Origin: Sphingomonas endophytica
GTDB taxonomy: Bacteria > Pseudomonadota > Alphaproteobacteria > Sphingomonadales > Sphingomonadaceae
Direction of reading: 5' to 3'
Length of the DNA: 44,589 nt
Assembly: GCF_001476895.1 (NCBI RefSeq)
Contig: NZ_LDTB01000058.1
Span: 1-44,589, forward strand
In this document: one piece after another, positions 14,726-23,105 of the stretch
How positions within the stretch are numbered: position 1 is the stretch's first letter
Layout: each line of letters starts with the position of its first letter
The notes under the pieces: generated by a model
What the model was told of the DNA's origin: nothing
The model's database searches: none
Seen by the model: the letters and a program-made list of their open reading frames with translations, nothing else
Translations under genes and position numbers: made by a program

Positions 14726-16084
14726 TCATGCCATCGCTTCGCCCATGGCCCGGATCGCATCGACCTTGGTATGGAAAGTGCGCCAGTCGTCGGAGGCGGC
14801 GATGGGCGCCCAGATCGCCTCCACCTCATCGATCAGCATCGCGCAGGGTTCGCCCTGCCAATAGCCGTGATCGCGCGCGCGGCGGGGTGCATAGCCAGCG
14901 AGGGCGGCGCGCACCTCCGCCCAGTCCTCGCCGTAGCCGGCGGGCAGATCCTGCGCGAAGGCATCGAAGAAAAAGCGGTCGATGCCGATGCCGGTCGCCC
15001 GCAAGGCGCGCTCGACCGCCTGCACCGTGGCGCGATCCTCTCCCGCGCCGCGCGGCGTGCGCCCCAGCCGCCAGAGCACCGCTTCCGCGATGGCGGGCTG
15101 GTAGAGTTCGGCGAAGCGATCGAGCGCGGCGATCAGCGGTTCGGATTCGGCGAGCAGCCGCAGCGAGCCGGCGAGCTGCATCACATCCCACAGGATCGCC
15201 TCGGGCTGGCGACCGAAGGCGTAGAGCCCGGCGTGGTCGAAATAGGCGGCGACGAATGCCGGGTCCCAGACGGGTGCGAACCGCCACGGGCCATAGTCGA
15301 AGCTCTCCCCGGTGACGTTGATATTGTCGCTGTTGAGGACGCCATGGACGAACCCGGCCGCCATGTAGCGCGCCGCCAGCGTCGCGGTGCGTGTGACGAC
15401 CAGATCCAGCAGCCGAACGGGATCGTCGCTGTCCTCGCCATACAATTCACGCAGGACATAACCCACGAGGCGGCGCATCGCCTCCTCGTCGCGGTGGTAG
15501 GCGAGCCGCTGGAAGGTGCCGATGCGGATATGCGAATGGCTGAGCCGCACCAGCACGCTGCCGCGCGTCGGCGAGGGTTCGTCGTTGCGTTCCAGTTCCT
15601 CGCCGGTTTCGATCAGCGAGAAGCTGCGCGAGGTCGGCACGTTCAGCGCCTCCAGCATTTCGGTCGCGAGCACCTCGCGCACGCCGCCCTTCAGCGTGAG
15701 GCGCCCGTCGCCGAAGCGGCTCCACGGCGTCTGGCCCGACCCCTTGGTGCCGAGGTCCATCAAGCGGCCGGACGCGTCGCGGAGCTGTGCGAAGGTGAAG
15801 CCGCGCCCGTCGCCGATGTCGGGATTGTACACGCGGAACTGATGCCCGTGGTAACGCAGCGCCAGCGGCTGTTCGAGCGAGCCGGGCAGCGGTTCCAGCC
15901 GACCGAAATGCGCCACCCATTCGTCGTCGGTCAGCGCGTCGAGTCCGACCTGCGCCGCGACGCGGTCGTTGCGGAAACGCAGCCGCGTCTGCGGGAAACG
16001 CGCGGGGGCGACCGCATCGTAGAAGGGCTCGCCAAGCGCGGTGATCGAACGCTCGGGGCGATATGCTTGCGGGGAAAAGGGCAT
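14726..16084 (-). CDS. selO: SelO/YdiU protein adenylyltransferase
   Basis: 452 residues, slightly short of the ~480 typical in bacteria. Kinase-like pseudokinase landmarks: LGTKGSGQTPWSR (Lys113), HGVLNSDNINVTG (catalytic Asp253) and SFDYGPWRF (metal-binding Asp263). Known SelO proteins transfer AMP from ATP to Ser, Thr or Tyr of proteins and are linked to redox homeostasis. The C-terminus ends GEAMA without the redox Cys/Sec seen in some members. It is divergent from the alpha/beta hydrolase gene with only 38 bases between the starts. Confidence 0.93.
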   Translation of the reverse strand: MPFSPQAYRPERSITALGEPFYDAVAPARFPQTRLRFRNDRVAAQVGLDALTDDEWVAHFGRLEPLPGSLEQPLALRYHGHQFRVYNPDIGDGRGFTFAQLRDASGRLMDLGTKGSGQTPWSRFGDGRLTLKGGVREVLATEMLEALNVPTSRSFSLIETGEELERNDEPSPTRGSVLVRLSHSHIRIGTFQRLAYHRDEEAMRRLVGYVLRELYGEDSDDPVRLLDLVVTRTATLAARYMAAGFVHGVLNSDNINVTGESFDYGPWRFAPVWDPAFVAAYFDHAGLYAFGRQPEAILWDVMQLAGSLRLLAESEPLIAALDRFAELYQPAIAEAVLWRLGRTPRGAGEDRATVQAVERALRATGIGIDRFFFDAFAQDLPAGYGEDWAEVRAALAGYAPRRARDHGYWQGEPCAMLIDEVEAIWAPIAASDDWRTFHTKVDAIRAMGEAMA

Positions 16085-16122
16085 CCCGCGATATGGGGGC
16101 TGGTCGACGGAAGGCGCAAGCG

Positions 16123-16992
16123 ATGGCGGAATATCAGGACATCTATTGGTGGTCGGCGGATGGCCTGCGGCTCCATGCGCGCGATTACCCCGGTGCCGAC
16201 GATGCGCCGCCGGTCATCTGCCTGCCGGGGCTGACGCGGAACGCGCGCGACTTCGCCGATCTGGCGCGCGCGCTCTCGCCCGGGCGGCGGGTGATCGCGG
16301 TCGAGTTTCGCGGGCGTGGCGACAGCGCCTATGCCAAGGACCCGATGACCTACGTCCCGCTCACGTACGCGCAGGACGTCGTCGCGCTGTTGACCGAGCA
16401 GAAGATCGCGCGGTTCGTCAGCATCGGCACCTCGCTGGGCGGGATCGTGACGATGTTGCTGGCGGGGATGGTGCCGGGGCGGATCGCGGGCGCGGTGCTG
16501 AACGACGTCGGCCCGGAGATCGAGGCGGCGGGGCTGGCGCGGATTCGCGGCTATGTCGGCAAGTCGAGCAACTTCCCGACGTGGATGCATGCCGCGCGCG
16601 GGGTGCAGGAGAACAATGCCGCCGCCTATCCCGACTGGACGATCGAGCAATGGCTGGCGATGGCCAAGCGGCTGTACCGGCTGAGTTCGTCGGGGCGGAT
16701 CGTGCTGGATTACGACATGAAGATCGCCGAGCCGTTCCGCCTGCCCGGCGGCGAGGCGGGGCCGGACATGTGGCGCGCGCTGGCGGGGCTGGCCGCCGTG
16801 CCGGTGCTGGTGGTGCGTGGAGGCCTGAGCGATATCCTGTCGGCCTCGGTCGCGGAGCGGATGGTGGCCGCGCTGCCGGAGGGCGATCTGGTGACAGTGC
16901 CGCGTGTCGGGCACGCGCCGATGCTGGACGAGCCGGAGGTCCTGTCGTCGATCCGGCGGTTGCTGGCGCGGGTCGCGGAACCGGCGGCCTGA
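16123..16992 (+). CDS. Alpha/beta hydrolase
   Basis: 289 residues from ATG 16123, preceded by GGAAGG. The nucleophile Ser104 lies in GTSLGG, the acid is probably in LSDIL, and His264 in VGHAPMLDEPEV completes the triad; the oxyanion strand is LPGLTRN. Similar enzymes hydrolyse esters or lactones; substrate cannot be named. An upstream in-frame start would overlap selO's 5' end and lacks a better ribosome site. It precedes an SDR and a GH130-type gene on the same strand. Confidence 0.87.
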   Translation: MAEYQDIYWWSADGLRLHARDYPGADDAPPVICLPGLTRNARDFADLARALSPGRRVIAVEFRGRGDSAYAKDPMTYVPLTYAQDVVALLTEQKIARFVSIGTSLGGIVTMLLAGMVPGRIAGAVLNDVGPEIEAAGLARIRGYVGKSSNFPTWMHAARGVQENNAAAYPDWTIEQWLAMAKRLYRLSSSGRIVLDYDMKIAEPFRLPGGEAGPDMWRALAGLAAVPVLVVRGGLSDILSASVAERMVAALPEGDLVTVPRVGHAPMLDEPEVLSSIRRLLARVAEPAA

Positions 16993-17038
16993 CTGGATCG
17001 CTCATGGGCCTCGCACGAAACAGGTGAGGTCGACGATC

Positions 17039-17788
17039 ATGAGCGATGCCCATACCCAGGTGCTGCCGCTGGCCGGACGGCGCGCGATCATCAGCGGCGG
17101 GACGACCGGCATCGGTCGCGCGATCGCGCGGTTGCTGGCGCAGGAGGGCGCGCGGGTCTTCATCGGCGGAACGGAGCAGGCGCATCTGGACGAGGCGCTC
17201 CGCGATATCCGCGCGGTCGGGGAGGGCGAGGGCGCGCTGTTCGACCTGTCGGAGCCCGATAATGTTGCGGCGTTCCTCAACGCGGGGCTTGCGGCGCTGG
17301 GCGGATATGACGTGGTGGTCGCCAATGCCGCAGAGGCCGCCGAGGGGCTGACCGAGATGGACGAGGCGGGCGTGCGCCACGCGATCGCGCTCAACTTCAC
17401 GCACTATCTGTTAATGGCGCACCGGGCCGCTGCCGACATGGGGGCGGGGGGCGATATCGTGATGATCGGCTCGACCAGCGCCTATGCGCTGGGGCCGCAT
17501 TCGACCGTCTATGCGGGGATCAAGCACGGGTTGCAGGGCTTCTCGATCGCGCTGCGGCGCGAACTGGGCAACAAGGATATCCGCGTGGCGCTGGTCGAGC
17601 CGGGGCTGACCGGATCGGACATGCAATTGCCCGACATCCAGCCCGACCAGCAGCGCGAGATGATCGAGGGCGGACAGATGCTGCGCGCCGAGGACATTGC
17701 GGTCGGCGTCCAGTATCTGCTGACGCAACCGCGCCGCACGGTGATCCAGCGGCTGACGATCAGCCCGCGCGTGCAGGAGGAGGAATGA
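17039..17788 (+). CDS. Short-chain dehydrogenase/reductase
   Basis: 249 residues. Rossmann motif GGTTGIGRA (20-28), NAA at 96-98, catalytic Ser145, Tyr158 and Lys162 (YAGIK). Substrate is not evident; classical SDRs oxidise or reduce alcohols and ketones with NAD(P). The ATG at 17039 is preceded by GGTGAGG. Its stop overlaps the start of the GH130-type gene, whose AGGAGG ribosome site lies inside the SDR 3' end, so the two are co-translated and probably serve one carbohydrate-related route. Confidence 0.88.
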   Translation: MSDAHTQVLPLAGRRAIISGGTTGIGRAIARLLAQEGARVFIGGTEQAHLDEALRDIRAVGEGEGALFDLSEPDNVAAFLNAGLAALGGYDVVVANAAEAAEGLTEMDEAGVRHAIALNFTHYLLMAHRAAADMGAGGDIVMIGSTSAYALGPHSTVYAGIKHGLQGFSIALRRELGNKDIRVALVEPGLTGSDMQLPDIQPDQQREMIEGGQMLRAEDIAVGVQYLLTQPRRTVIQRLTISPRVQEEE

Positions 17789-18918
17789 TGGCGGACTTCT
17801 CCTATGATGCGCTGGTCTTCACGCCGCATGACGTCGATCTGTCGCGCTCTCCGCTCGCCGGGCGGATCGATGCCGAGACCTATGTGCTGGGGGCGTTCAA
17901 TCCGGGGATGACGCGGTTGCCCAATGGCAATCTGCTGATGATGGTGCGGGTTGCGGAGGCGCTGCGTCACCCGATCCGCGATCAGCAAATTCATGCGATC
18001 CGCTGGGACGAGGGCGAATACAAGCTGGACGCCTGGCCGCTGTCGCTGGTCGACACGTCCGATCCGCGCAAGTTCATGATGCGCGGCGGCGGGTGGAAGG
18101 TGATGGCGCTGACCTCGCTGTCATGGCTGCTGCCGGTCGAGCTGGATGCCGAGGGCAAGACGGTGGTGGCTGTCCATTACGACCGCGCGATCGCGCCGCG
18201 CACCAGCTACCAATGTTACGGTGTCGAGGATGCGCGGATCAGCCACGTCGACGGACGCTATTACATGACGACCTGTTCGGTCAGCCCGGAGCGACATTCG
18301 ACCACGCTCTACACCAGCGACGATGCGCTCGACTGGACGCTGGAGGGGATCGTCCTCGATCACCAGAACAAGGACATGCTGATCTTCGAGGGGAAGGTCG
18401 CGGGCAAGTTCTGGGCGCAGACGCGGCCGCTGGGCGACCTGTATTTCGCCTATCCGCCTGAGGCGGAATGGCGCGCGGGGCCGTCGATCAATCTGGCGAC
18501 CTCACCCGATGCGCTGCACTGGAAACCGTACGACCGGCCGGGCATCCGTCCGCATGCCAAGACGATGGCGACCGCGCGGATGGGCGGCGGCGCGCCGCCG
18601 GTACTGGCGGAGGTGCACGGACAGCAGGGATGGCTGTCGCTGTGGCATGGTGTGGAGCCGTCCGGGGTGGTGGGCATCTACCGCACTTACTGGACGCTCT
18701 TGGATCGCGACGATCCGTCGAAGGCGCTGGCCACGAGCGATACGCCGCTCCTCAATCCTTCGCCCGCGTTGTGCCGGCCGCTGGAGGAGTTGATGTACGT
18801 CAACGACGTGGTCTTTACGACCGGGATCGCCGACGGCGGCGCGCACTGGATCGTGGCGAGCGGCGAGGCCGATCTGGCGTGCCGGATCACACATATACCG
18901 AAGGCCGCGCTCGGTTGA
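17785..18918 (+). CDS. GH130-type glycosidase or mannoside phosphorylase family protein
   Basis: 377 residues starting at ATG 17785 with AGGAGG upstream. Five-bladed propeller landmarks include FNPGMTRLPNGNLLMMVRV, YGVEDARISHVDGRYYM (candidate catalytic Asp149 in the GxEDxR motif) and NKDMLIFEGKVAGKFWAQ, equivalent to the family's phosphate-site region. GH130 includes mannosyl-glucose and mannooligosaccharide phosphorylases and some hydrolases. The usual FPEK motif reads FEGK here, so substrate or mechanism may differ. No signal peptide: cytoplasmic. Confidence 0.8.
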   Translation: MMADFSYDALVFTPHDVDLSRSPLAGRIDAETYVLGAFNPGMTRLPNGNLLMMVRVAEALRHPIRDQQIHAIRWDEGEYKLDAWPLSLVDTSDPRKFMMRGGGWKVMALTSLSWLLPVELDAEGKTVVAVHYDRAIAPRTSYQCYGVEDARISHVDGRYYMTTCSVSPERHSTTLYTSDDALDWTLEGIVLDHQNKDMLIFEGKVAGKFWAQTRPLGDLYFAYPPEAEWRAGPSINLATSPDALHWKPYDRPGIRPHAKTMATARMGGGAPPVLAEVHGQQGWLSLWHGVEPSGVVGIYRTYWTLLDRDDPSKALATSDTPLLNPSPALCRPLEELMYVNDVVFTTGIADGGAHWIVASGEADLACRITHIPKAALG

Positions 18919-18938
18919 ACGCGTCCCTTTGGCGACAG

Positions 18939-18966
18939 GGCTGGTGTCGCGGGTGCGACACCAGCC
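18939..18966. terminator. 12-bp hairpin, bidirectional terminator candidate
   Basis: GGCTGGTGTCGC and GCGACACCAGCC pair perfectly around a GGGT loop, between the convergent stops of the GH130-type gene and the small secreted protein gene. There is no T-run on either side. Confidence 0.62.
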
Positions 18967-18973
18967 GGCAACA

Positions 18974-19222
18974 TCAGTTGCTGTCCGAATTGTTGTCGTC
19001 GACCGCGATGATCACGCCGCCAGCGACGACGGCCGCCGCCAGCACCAGGCCGACGATCGCGCCCGGGGCGGCAAGCTTGCTCTTGCCCTGCGTGGCGGTC
19101 GCGGCGCGCGCCGACTTGGCGACCGACAGCGACGCGGCGGGATTGGCGACCGGTGCCGCGAGCGCGGGGGCGGCGGAAAGGGTCATGGCGGCGGCGGCCG
19201 CGACGAACGAAGCGAGCTTCAT
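18974..19222 (-). CDS. Small exported or membrane-anchored protein, unknown
   Basis: 82 residues. Signal peptide MKLASFVAAAAAMTLSAAPALA, an Ala/Lys-rich linker, then a hydrophobic span GAIVGLVLAAAVVAGGVIIAV and a short acidic end DDNNSDSN. ATG at 19222 follows AGGAGA at 8 bases. Such short proteins are frequent in sphingomonads; role unknown. A GC-rich upstream element is shared with other small envelope genes here (see findings). Confidence 0.72.
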   Translation of the reverse strand: MKLASFVAAAAAMTLSAAPALAAPVANPAASLSVAKSARAATATQGKSKLAAPGAIVGLVLAAAVVAGGVIIAVDDNNSDSN

Positions 19223-19333
19223 GATAGGTTCTCCTGTTAGTCGGCGTGACTAACGGCGATCTGACGCCCGGGTTGCGTAAGGGAAAGCGGATATCGTGGT
19301 GCACGGCAGCATTTGAGGAGCTATGTGGCCGCT

Positions 19334-20443
19334 ATGTCACAGCCGCTGTCGATCCTGCATGTCCTGCCCCGCTTCGCCCCCGAGGATGCGGACGGGTGGA
19401 GCCGGCGTGTGGTCCGGCTGATCGATGCCTTCGCGGCGCGCGCGCGGCACACGATCGCCGCCGAAGAACACGACCCGCTGCCCGCCGGCGTTCGCGCGAC
19501 GATCGCGCAGGATCCGCCACCGCTGGCCGGTGGCGTGTCGGTCGCGCGTTACGAACGGATCGCGCGCGCGATGCGCGGCCATGACCTGGTGCTGAGCTAT
19601 GGCGCCGGCGCGATCGATGCGGTGATGGCGCGGCGAGCGTTCGCGCGTGACACGCCGCCGATCATCCACCACGAGGATCCCTGCGCGGGCGAACCGCTCG
19701 GCGCGCGGCTGTATCGACGTATCGCGCTGCCTGCCGCCGCCGGGCTGGTCGTGACCGGCGACGCGGCGGCGCGGATCGCGGTCACGCGTTGGAAGGTGCC
19801 GGTGGCGCACGTCCAAGTGATCCCGGACGGCGTGGAGCTGTCCGGCCAGGGTGGCGGCCCGGACCCGAAGCTGATCGCGTCGTTCCGCCGCACCGCGCGC
19901 GAGACGGTGATCGGGATCGTCGCCGACCTGTCGGGGCGCGACAATGTCGCGCTGCTGGTGCGCGCGGTCGCTGGCCTTGCCGGGCGGTTCCGGCTGGTGG
20001 TGGTCGGCGACGGGCCGGCGCGTGCCGACATCGAGCGCGCCGCGCTGGCGATGGGGATCGACGACCGGCTGGTGCTGCCCGGCGCCGTGGCGCCGCCGTC
20101 GCGCTATCTGGGCGGGTTCGACCTGTTGTTGCTGCCGATGACGCTGGGCGCGCCGCCGATCGTGGTCGAGGCGATGGCGGCGGGGCTGCCGGTCGTCGCG
20201 CTGGACGGCAGCGCGGCGGCGGCGATGTTGTCGCCCGACAATCACGCCTGTCTGGCCGCGCATGCCGGCGAGGTGCAGGTGCGCGACGCGATCCAGGTGC
20301 TGGCGGTCGATGCGGCGCTGCGGGCCCGGATCGGTGCCGCCAATCGGTACCGCGCGGCCGCCGGGCATGACGCGGCGACGATGATCGAGCGCTCCGCGCG
20401 GCTGTACGCCGATGCCGCGGGGCGGCCGGGTTCGTTGGGTTGA
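19334..20443 (+). CDS. Family 4-like glycosyltransferase
   Basis: About 369 residues from ATG 19334. TTG 19313 and GTG 19325 are alternatives, and GTG sits closer to the GAGGAG site. The N-terminal Rossmann-like domain begins SILHVLPRFAPEDADGWSRR, and the C-terminal GT-B domain contains LVVVGDGPARADIE and PPIVVEAMAAGLPVVA. GT4 enzymes use E-x7-E; the second Glu is present (VVEAM) but the first is Leu here. Acceptor and sugar donor are unknown. It is alone, not within a polysaccharide cluster. Confidence 0.8.
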   Translation: MSQPLSILHVLPRFAPEDADGWSRRVVRLIDAFAARARHTIAAEEHDPLPAGVRATIAQDPPPLAGGVSVARYERIARAMRGHDLVLSYGAGAIDAVMARRAFARDTPPIIHHEDPCAGEPLGARLYRRIALPAAAGLVVTGDAAARIAVTRWKVPVAHVQVIPDGVELSGQGGGPDPKLIASFRRTARETVIGIVADLSGRDNVALLVRAVAGLAGRFRLVVVGDGPARADIERAALAMGIDDRLVLPGAVAPPSRYLGGFDLLLLPMTLGAPPIVVEAMAAGLPVVALDGSAAAAMLSPDNHACLAAHAGEVQVRDAIQVLAVDAALRARIGAANRYRAAAGHDAATMIERSARLYADAAGRPGSLG

Positions 20444-20517
20444 GTCGCATTTTGGTCGCGTTGCGGCCCGATTGCTTTATATGAGGCCGTTCCATCATTC
20501 GTGTAGTGGGAAATGGC

Positions 20518-21921
20518 GTGTTCAAGGGGCTGAAGCCGATCGTGTACGCGGGCCGCGAAGTCTGGCCGCTGGTGGAAGGAGGCAAAGGGGTTGCCGCCAC
20601 CAATCATGCATCGGCCGGCGCATGGGCCGCCGCCGGCGGGATCGGCACCGTGTCGGCGGTCAATGCCGACAGTTACGATCCCGACGGCAAGATCATTCCG
20701 CAGATCTATCGCGCGCTGACGCGACGTGACCGGCACGAGGAACTGATCGCCTATGCGATCGAGGGCGCGGTGCAGCAGGTGCAGCGCGCCTGGGAGATCG
20801 CGGGCGGCAAGGGCGCGATCAACATCAACGTCCTCTGGGAAATGGGCGGCGCGCCACGCGTGCTGCATGGCGTGCTGGAACGGACGCGCGGCATGGTGGC
20901 AGGCGTCACCTGCGGCGCGGGGATGCCGTACAAGCTGAGCGAGATCGCGGCGTCGTACAACGTCAACTATCTGCCGATCGTCAGTTCGGGCCGCGCGTTT
21001 CGCGCGCTATGGAAGCGCGCCTATTCCAAGGCGAGCGAGTGGCTGGCGGCGGTCGTGTACGAGGATCCGTGGCTGGCCGGCGGGCACAACGGCCTGTCGA
21101 ACGCCGAAGACCCGCTGAAGCCCGAGGATCCGTATCCGCGCGTCAAGGCGCTGCGCGAGACGATGCGCGAGGGCGGCATACCGGACACGACGCCGATCGT
21201 GATGGCGGGCGGCGTCTGGTACTTGCGCGACTGGAACGAGTGGATCGACAATCCGGAACTGGGGCAGATCGCCTTTCAGTACGGCACGCGCCCGCTGCTG
21301 ACGCAGGAAAGCCCGATCCCTGAGGAGTGGAAGGCGAAGCTGACGCAGATCGAGGAAGGCGAGGTGCTGCTGCATCGCTTCTCTCCGACCGGCTTCTATT
21401 CGTCGGCGGTGCGCAATCCGTTCCTGCGCGCGCTGGAGGCGCGGTCGGAGCGGCAGATCGCCTTTTCGAGGCAGGAAGCCGGCGATCATGTCTTCCAGCT
21501 CGACGTCGGCGTGAAGGGCAAGAACTTCTGGGTGACACGCGGCGACCTGCTGCGCGCGCGCGAATGGTTTGGCGCCGGTTTCACCGATGCGCTGAAGACG
21601 CCCGACAATACGTTGGTGTTCGTGACCCCGCAGGAAAAGGGCGAGATCCGCAAGGATCAGGCCGATTGCATGGGCTGCCTCAGCCAGTGCCTGTTCTCGA
21701 GTTGGGCGGATACCGAAACGAATTCGACCGGACGGCTGGCCGATCCGCGCAGCTTCTGCATCCAGAAGACGCTGCAGGACATCGCGCACGGCGGCGATAC
21801 CGACGCCAACCTGATGTTCGCCGGCCATGCGGCGTACAACTTCAAGCGCGATCCGTTCTACTCGAACGGCTTCGTGCCGACCGTCAAGCAACTGGTCGAT
21901 CGCATCCTGACCGGCGACTGA
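20518..21921 (+). CDS. Nitronate monooxygenase-like flavoprotein
   Basis: 467 residues from GTG 20518 (GGGA 6 bases upstream); GTG at 20506 adds four residues. The start MFKGLKPIVYAGREVWPLVEGGKG and the flavin-barrel pieces VTCGAGMPYKLSEIA and IPIVMAGGV-like TTPIVMAGGVWYLR place it in the 2-nitropropane dioxygenase/NMO superfamily. A C-terminal stretch CMGCLSQC (about residue 390) with a later Cys could hold a metal or iron-sulfur site, unusual for plain NMOs. The substrate is unknown. Its stop overlaps the next start (TGATG). Confidence 0.78.
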   Translation: MFKGLKPIVYAGREVWPLVEGGKGVAATNHASAGAWAAAGGIGTVSAVNADSYDPDGKIIPQIYRALTRRDRHEELIAYAIEGAVQQVQRAWEIAGGKGAININVLWEMGGAPRVLHGVLERTRGMVAGVTCGAGMPYKLSEIAASYNVNYLPIVSSGRAFRALWKRAYSKASEWLAAVVYEDPWLAGGHNGLSNAEDPLKPEDPYPRVKALRETMREGGIPDTTPIVMAGGVWYLRDWNEWIDNPELGQIAFQYGTRPLLTQESPIPEEWKAKLTQIEEGEVLLHRFSPTGFYSSAVRNPFLRALEARSERQIAFSRQEAGDHVFQLDVGVKGKNFWVTRGDLLRAREWFGAGFTDALKTPDNTLVFVTPQEKGEIRKDQADCMGCLSQCLFSSWADTETNSTGRLADPRSFCIQKTLQDIAHGGDTDANLMFAGHAAYNFKRDPFYSNGFVPTVKQLVDRILTGD

Positions 21922-22343
21922 TGCTGGGCGCCGCGCTGACGCAGGTCGCGGCGGCGCTGCGGCCGGCGCGGGATCCTTGGTGGGTGATCGGCAGCGCGGC
22001 GGTGCGCCTGCACGGCGCCGTGACGTCAGTAGCGGATATCGACCTGCTGGTCAGCGCGCGCGACGCGGCGATGGTGTTGGACGGGTGGCAGGGGACGGTG
22101 ACGATCGGCGGCGCGAGCGATCGCTTCCGCTCCGCGCCATTCGCACGCCTTGAGGGTGGCGCGATGCCGGTCGAGGTGATGGGCGACCTAGAGGTGTTCC
22201 TGGGCGGTGGGTGGCGGGTGGTGCGTCCGGCGACGCGCGTCGCGCTGGGCGCCGTATACGTGCCGGAGCGCGTTGAGCTGGCGGCGATCCTGCGGTCGTT
22301 CGGGCGGGCGAAGGATTTGGATCGGGCGGACCTGCTCGATTAG
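21921..22343 (+). CDS. Nucleotidyltransferase-fold small protein
   Basis: 140 residues, coupled to the preceding gene. The pattern GSAAVRLHG followed by VADIDLLVS matches the nucleotidyltransferase-fold hallmark (Gly-Ser then Asp-x-Asp), as in MNT and AbiEii-like proteins. There is no HEPN partner next door, so a toxin-antitoxin reading is not supported. It may instead be a tRNA- or small-molecule nucleotidyltransferase relative. The frame continues upstream in an overlapping reading of the NMO gene, which is not coding. Confidence 0.62.
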   Translation: MLGAALTQVAAALRPARDPWWVIGSAAVRLHGAVTSVADIDLLVSARDAAMVLDGWQGTVTIGGASDRFRSAPFARLEGGAMPVEVMGDLEVFLGGGWRVVRPATRVALGAVYVPERVELAAILRSFGRAKDLDRADLLD

Positions 22344-22428
22344 AGTCGTTGCCGGTCAGGTCGAATGACGGTCATCGCCCCGATCCCGCCCTGCTGGATC
22401 GGACTCCAGGTGACCGGCGCCCGCGCCA

Positions 22429-22743
22429 TCAAGCGCAGGCGAGGTGCCGGCGCGGCCCACGCCATGTCATGCGGCATAGGCGGACCGGGTGCGGCACGGC
22501 CAGCGTCACCGACGAACGCCCGGCATAGTCGCAGCGCAGGTGGAGCGTGCGCCCGTCGCGATATACGCCCTCGACCCGCCACGTCTGTACCGTGCCGCTC
22601 GTGTCGCGTCGCGTCGTGTCGGGGGCGAGAATGGCATTGTCCGACACAGCGCCGTCGAAGATCGCGACGCCTTGCAGCGGCGTGCCATCGTGGACCGCCG
22701 GGCAGGCCACCATTACCGCCGCTGCCGCCAACATCCCGATCAT
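22429..22743 (-). CDS. STY0301-like small exported protein
   Basis: 104 residues. A short signal peptide (MIGMLAAAAVMVACPA) precedes VAIFDGAVSDNAILAPD, TWRVEG, LHLRCDYAG and a terminal Cys-containing end. This order, with W/C/Y-motif spacing, resembles the STY0301 family of secreted proteins of unknown function. Three Cys (16-region, DY-preceding and C-terminal) could form disulfides. ATG 22743 follows GGAGTAAGG. Its upstream neighbour on the same strand is a glycine-zipper lipoprotein gene. Confidence 0.62.
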   Translation of the reverse strand: MIGMLAAAAVMVACPAVHDGTPLQGVAIFDGAVSDNAILAPDTTRRDTSGTVQTWRVEGVYRDGRTLHLRCDYAGRSSVTLAVPHPVRLCRMTWRGPRRHLACA

Positions 22744-22762
22744 CCTTACTCCCCGACATGAA

Positions 22763-22795
22763 ACGGCGCGCCACCCGTCGTCGGTGACGCGCCGT
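22763..22795 (-). terminator. Hairpin terminator of the small lipoprotein gene
   Basis: On the minus strand ACGGCGCGTCACC pairs with GGTGGCGCGCCGT (13 bp, one G-U), followed by TTTC. It lies 27 bases past the stop of the gene at 22822-23013. Confidence 0.7.
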
Positions 22796-22821
22796 CGTGA
22801 TAGTCGCGATGGTGTCGCGTG

Positions 22822-23013
22822 TCAGTCGACGACGGTGCCGACCACCGCGCCACCGACGCCGCCGACCGCCGCGCCCTTCTCGACACTGCCGCCCGTCGCA
22901 GCCGCGACGCCGGCGCCGCCCGCGCCGCCGATCGCCGCGCCGCGCAACGTCGAACACGCCGACATCGACACGGCGGCGGTGGCGAGCAGGGCGGACATTG
23001 CGATCTTTTTCAT
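22822..23013 (-). CDS. Small glycine-zipper lipoprotein
   Basis: 63 residues. Start MKKIAMSALLATAAVSMSAC suggests a lipoprotein signal with Cys20 (SMSAC is an imperfect lipobox), followed by two Gly-rich helices (GAAIGGAGGAGVAAATGG, GAAVGGVGGAVVG). Likely anchored in the outer membrane and stress-related by analogy to other glycine-zipper lipoproteins. A GGAAC-N16-CATT sequence lies 33 bases upstream of the start. Confidence 0.74.
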   Translation of the reverse strand: MKKIAMSALLATAAVSMSACSTLRGAAIGGAGGAGVAAATGGSVEKGAAVGGVGGAVVGTVVD

Positions 23014-23045
23014 GATGTTGTTCCTGTGCTGAGGGATGCCGACCC

Positions 23046-23070
23046 AATGCCGGCCGCTCCCACAGGTTCC
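23046..23070 (-). promoter_or_regulatory. Candidate EcfG-type general stress promoter
   Basis: On the minus strand GGAAC (23070-23066) and CATT (23049-23046) are 16 bases apart. The known alphaproteobacterial EcfG consensus is GGAAC-N16/17-CGTT; one base differs. The lipoprotein start codon follows after about 33 bases. Confidence 0.4.
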
Positions 23071-23105
23071 GCGCGGACATGTTTCGTCACGCAGCGGCGA
23101 CAGCG

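Noticed and set aside
21921..22343. Toxin-antitoxin (MNT/HEPN) pair
   Set aside because: Only the NTase-like member is present; the neighbours are an NMO-like enzyme and a convergent exported protein.
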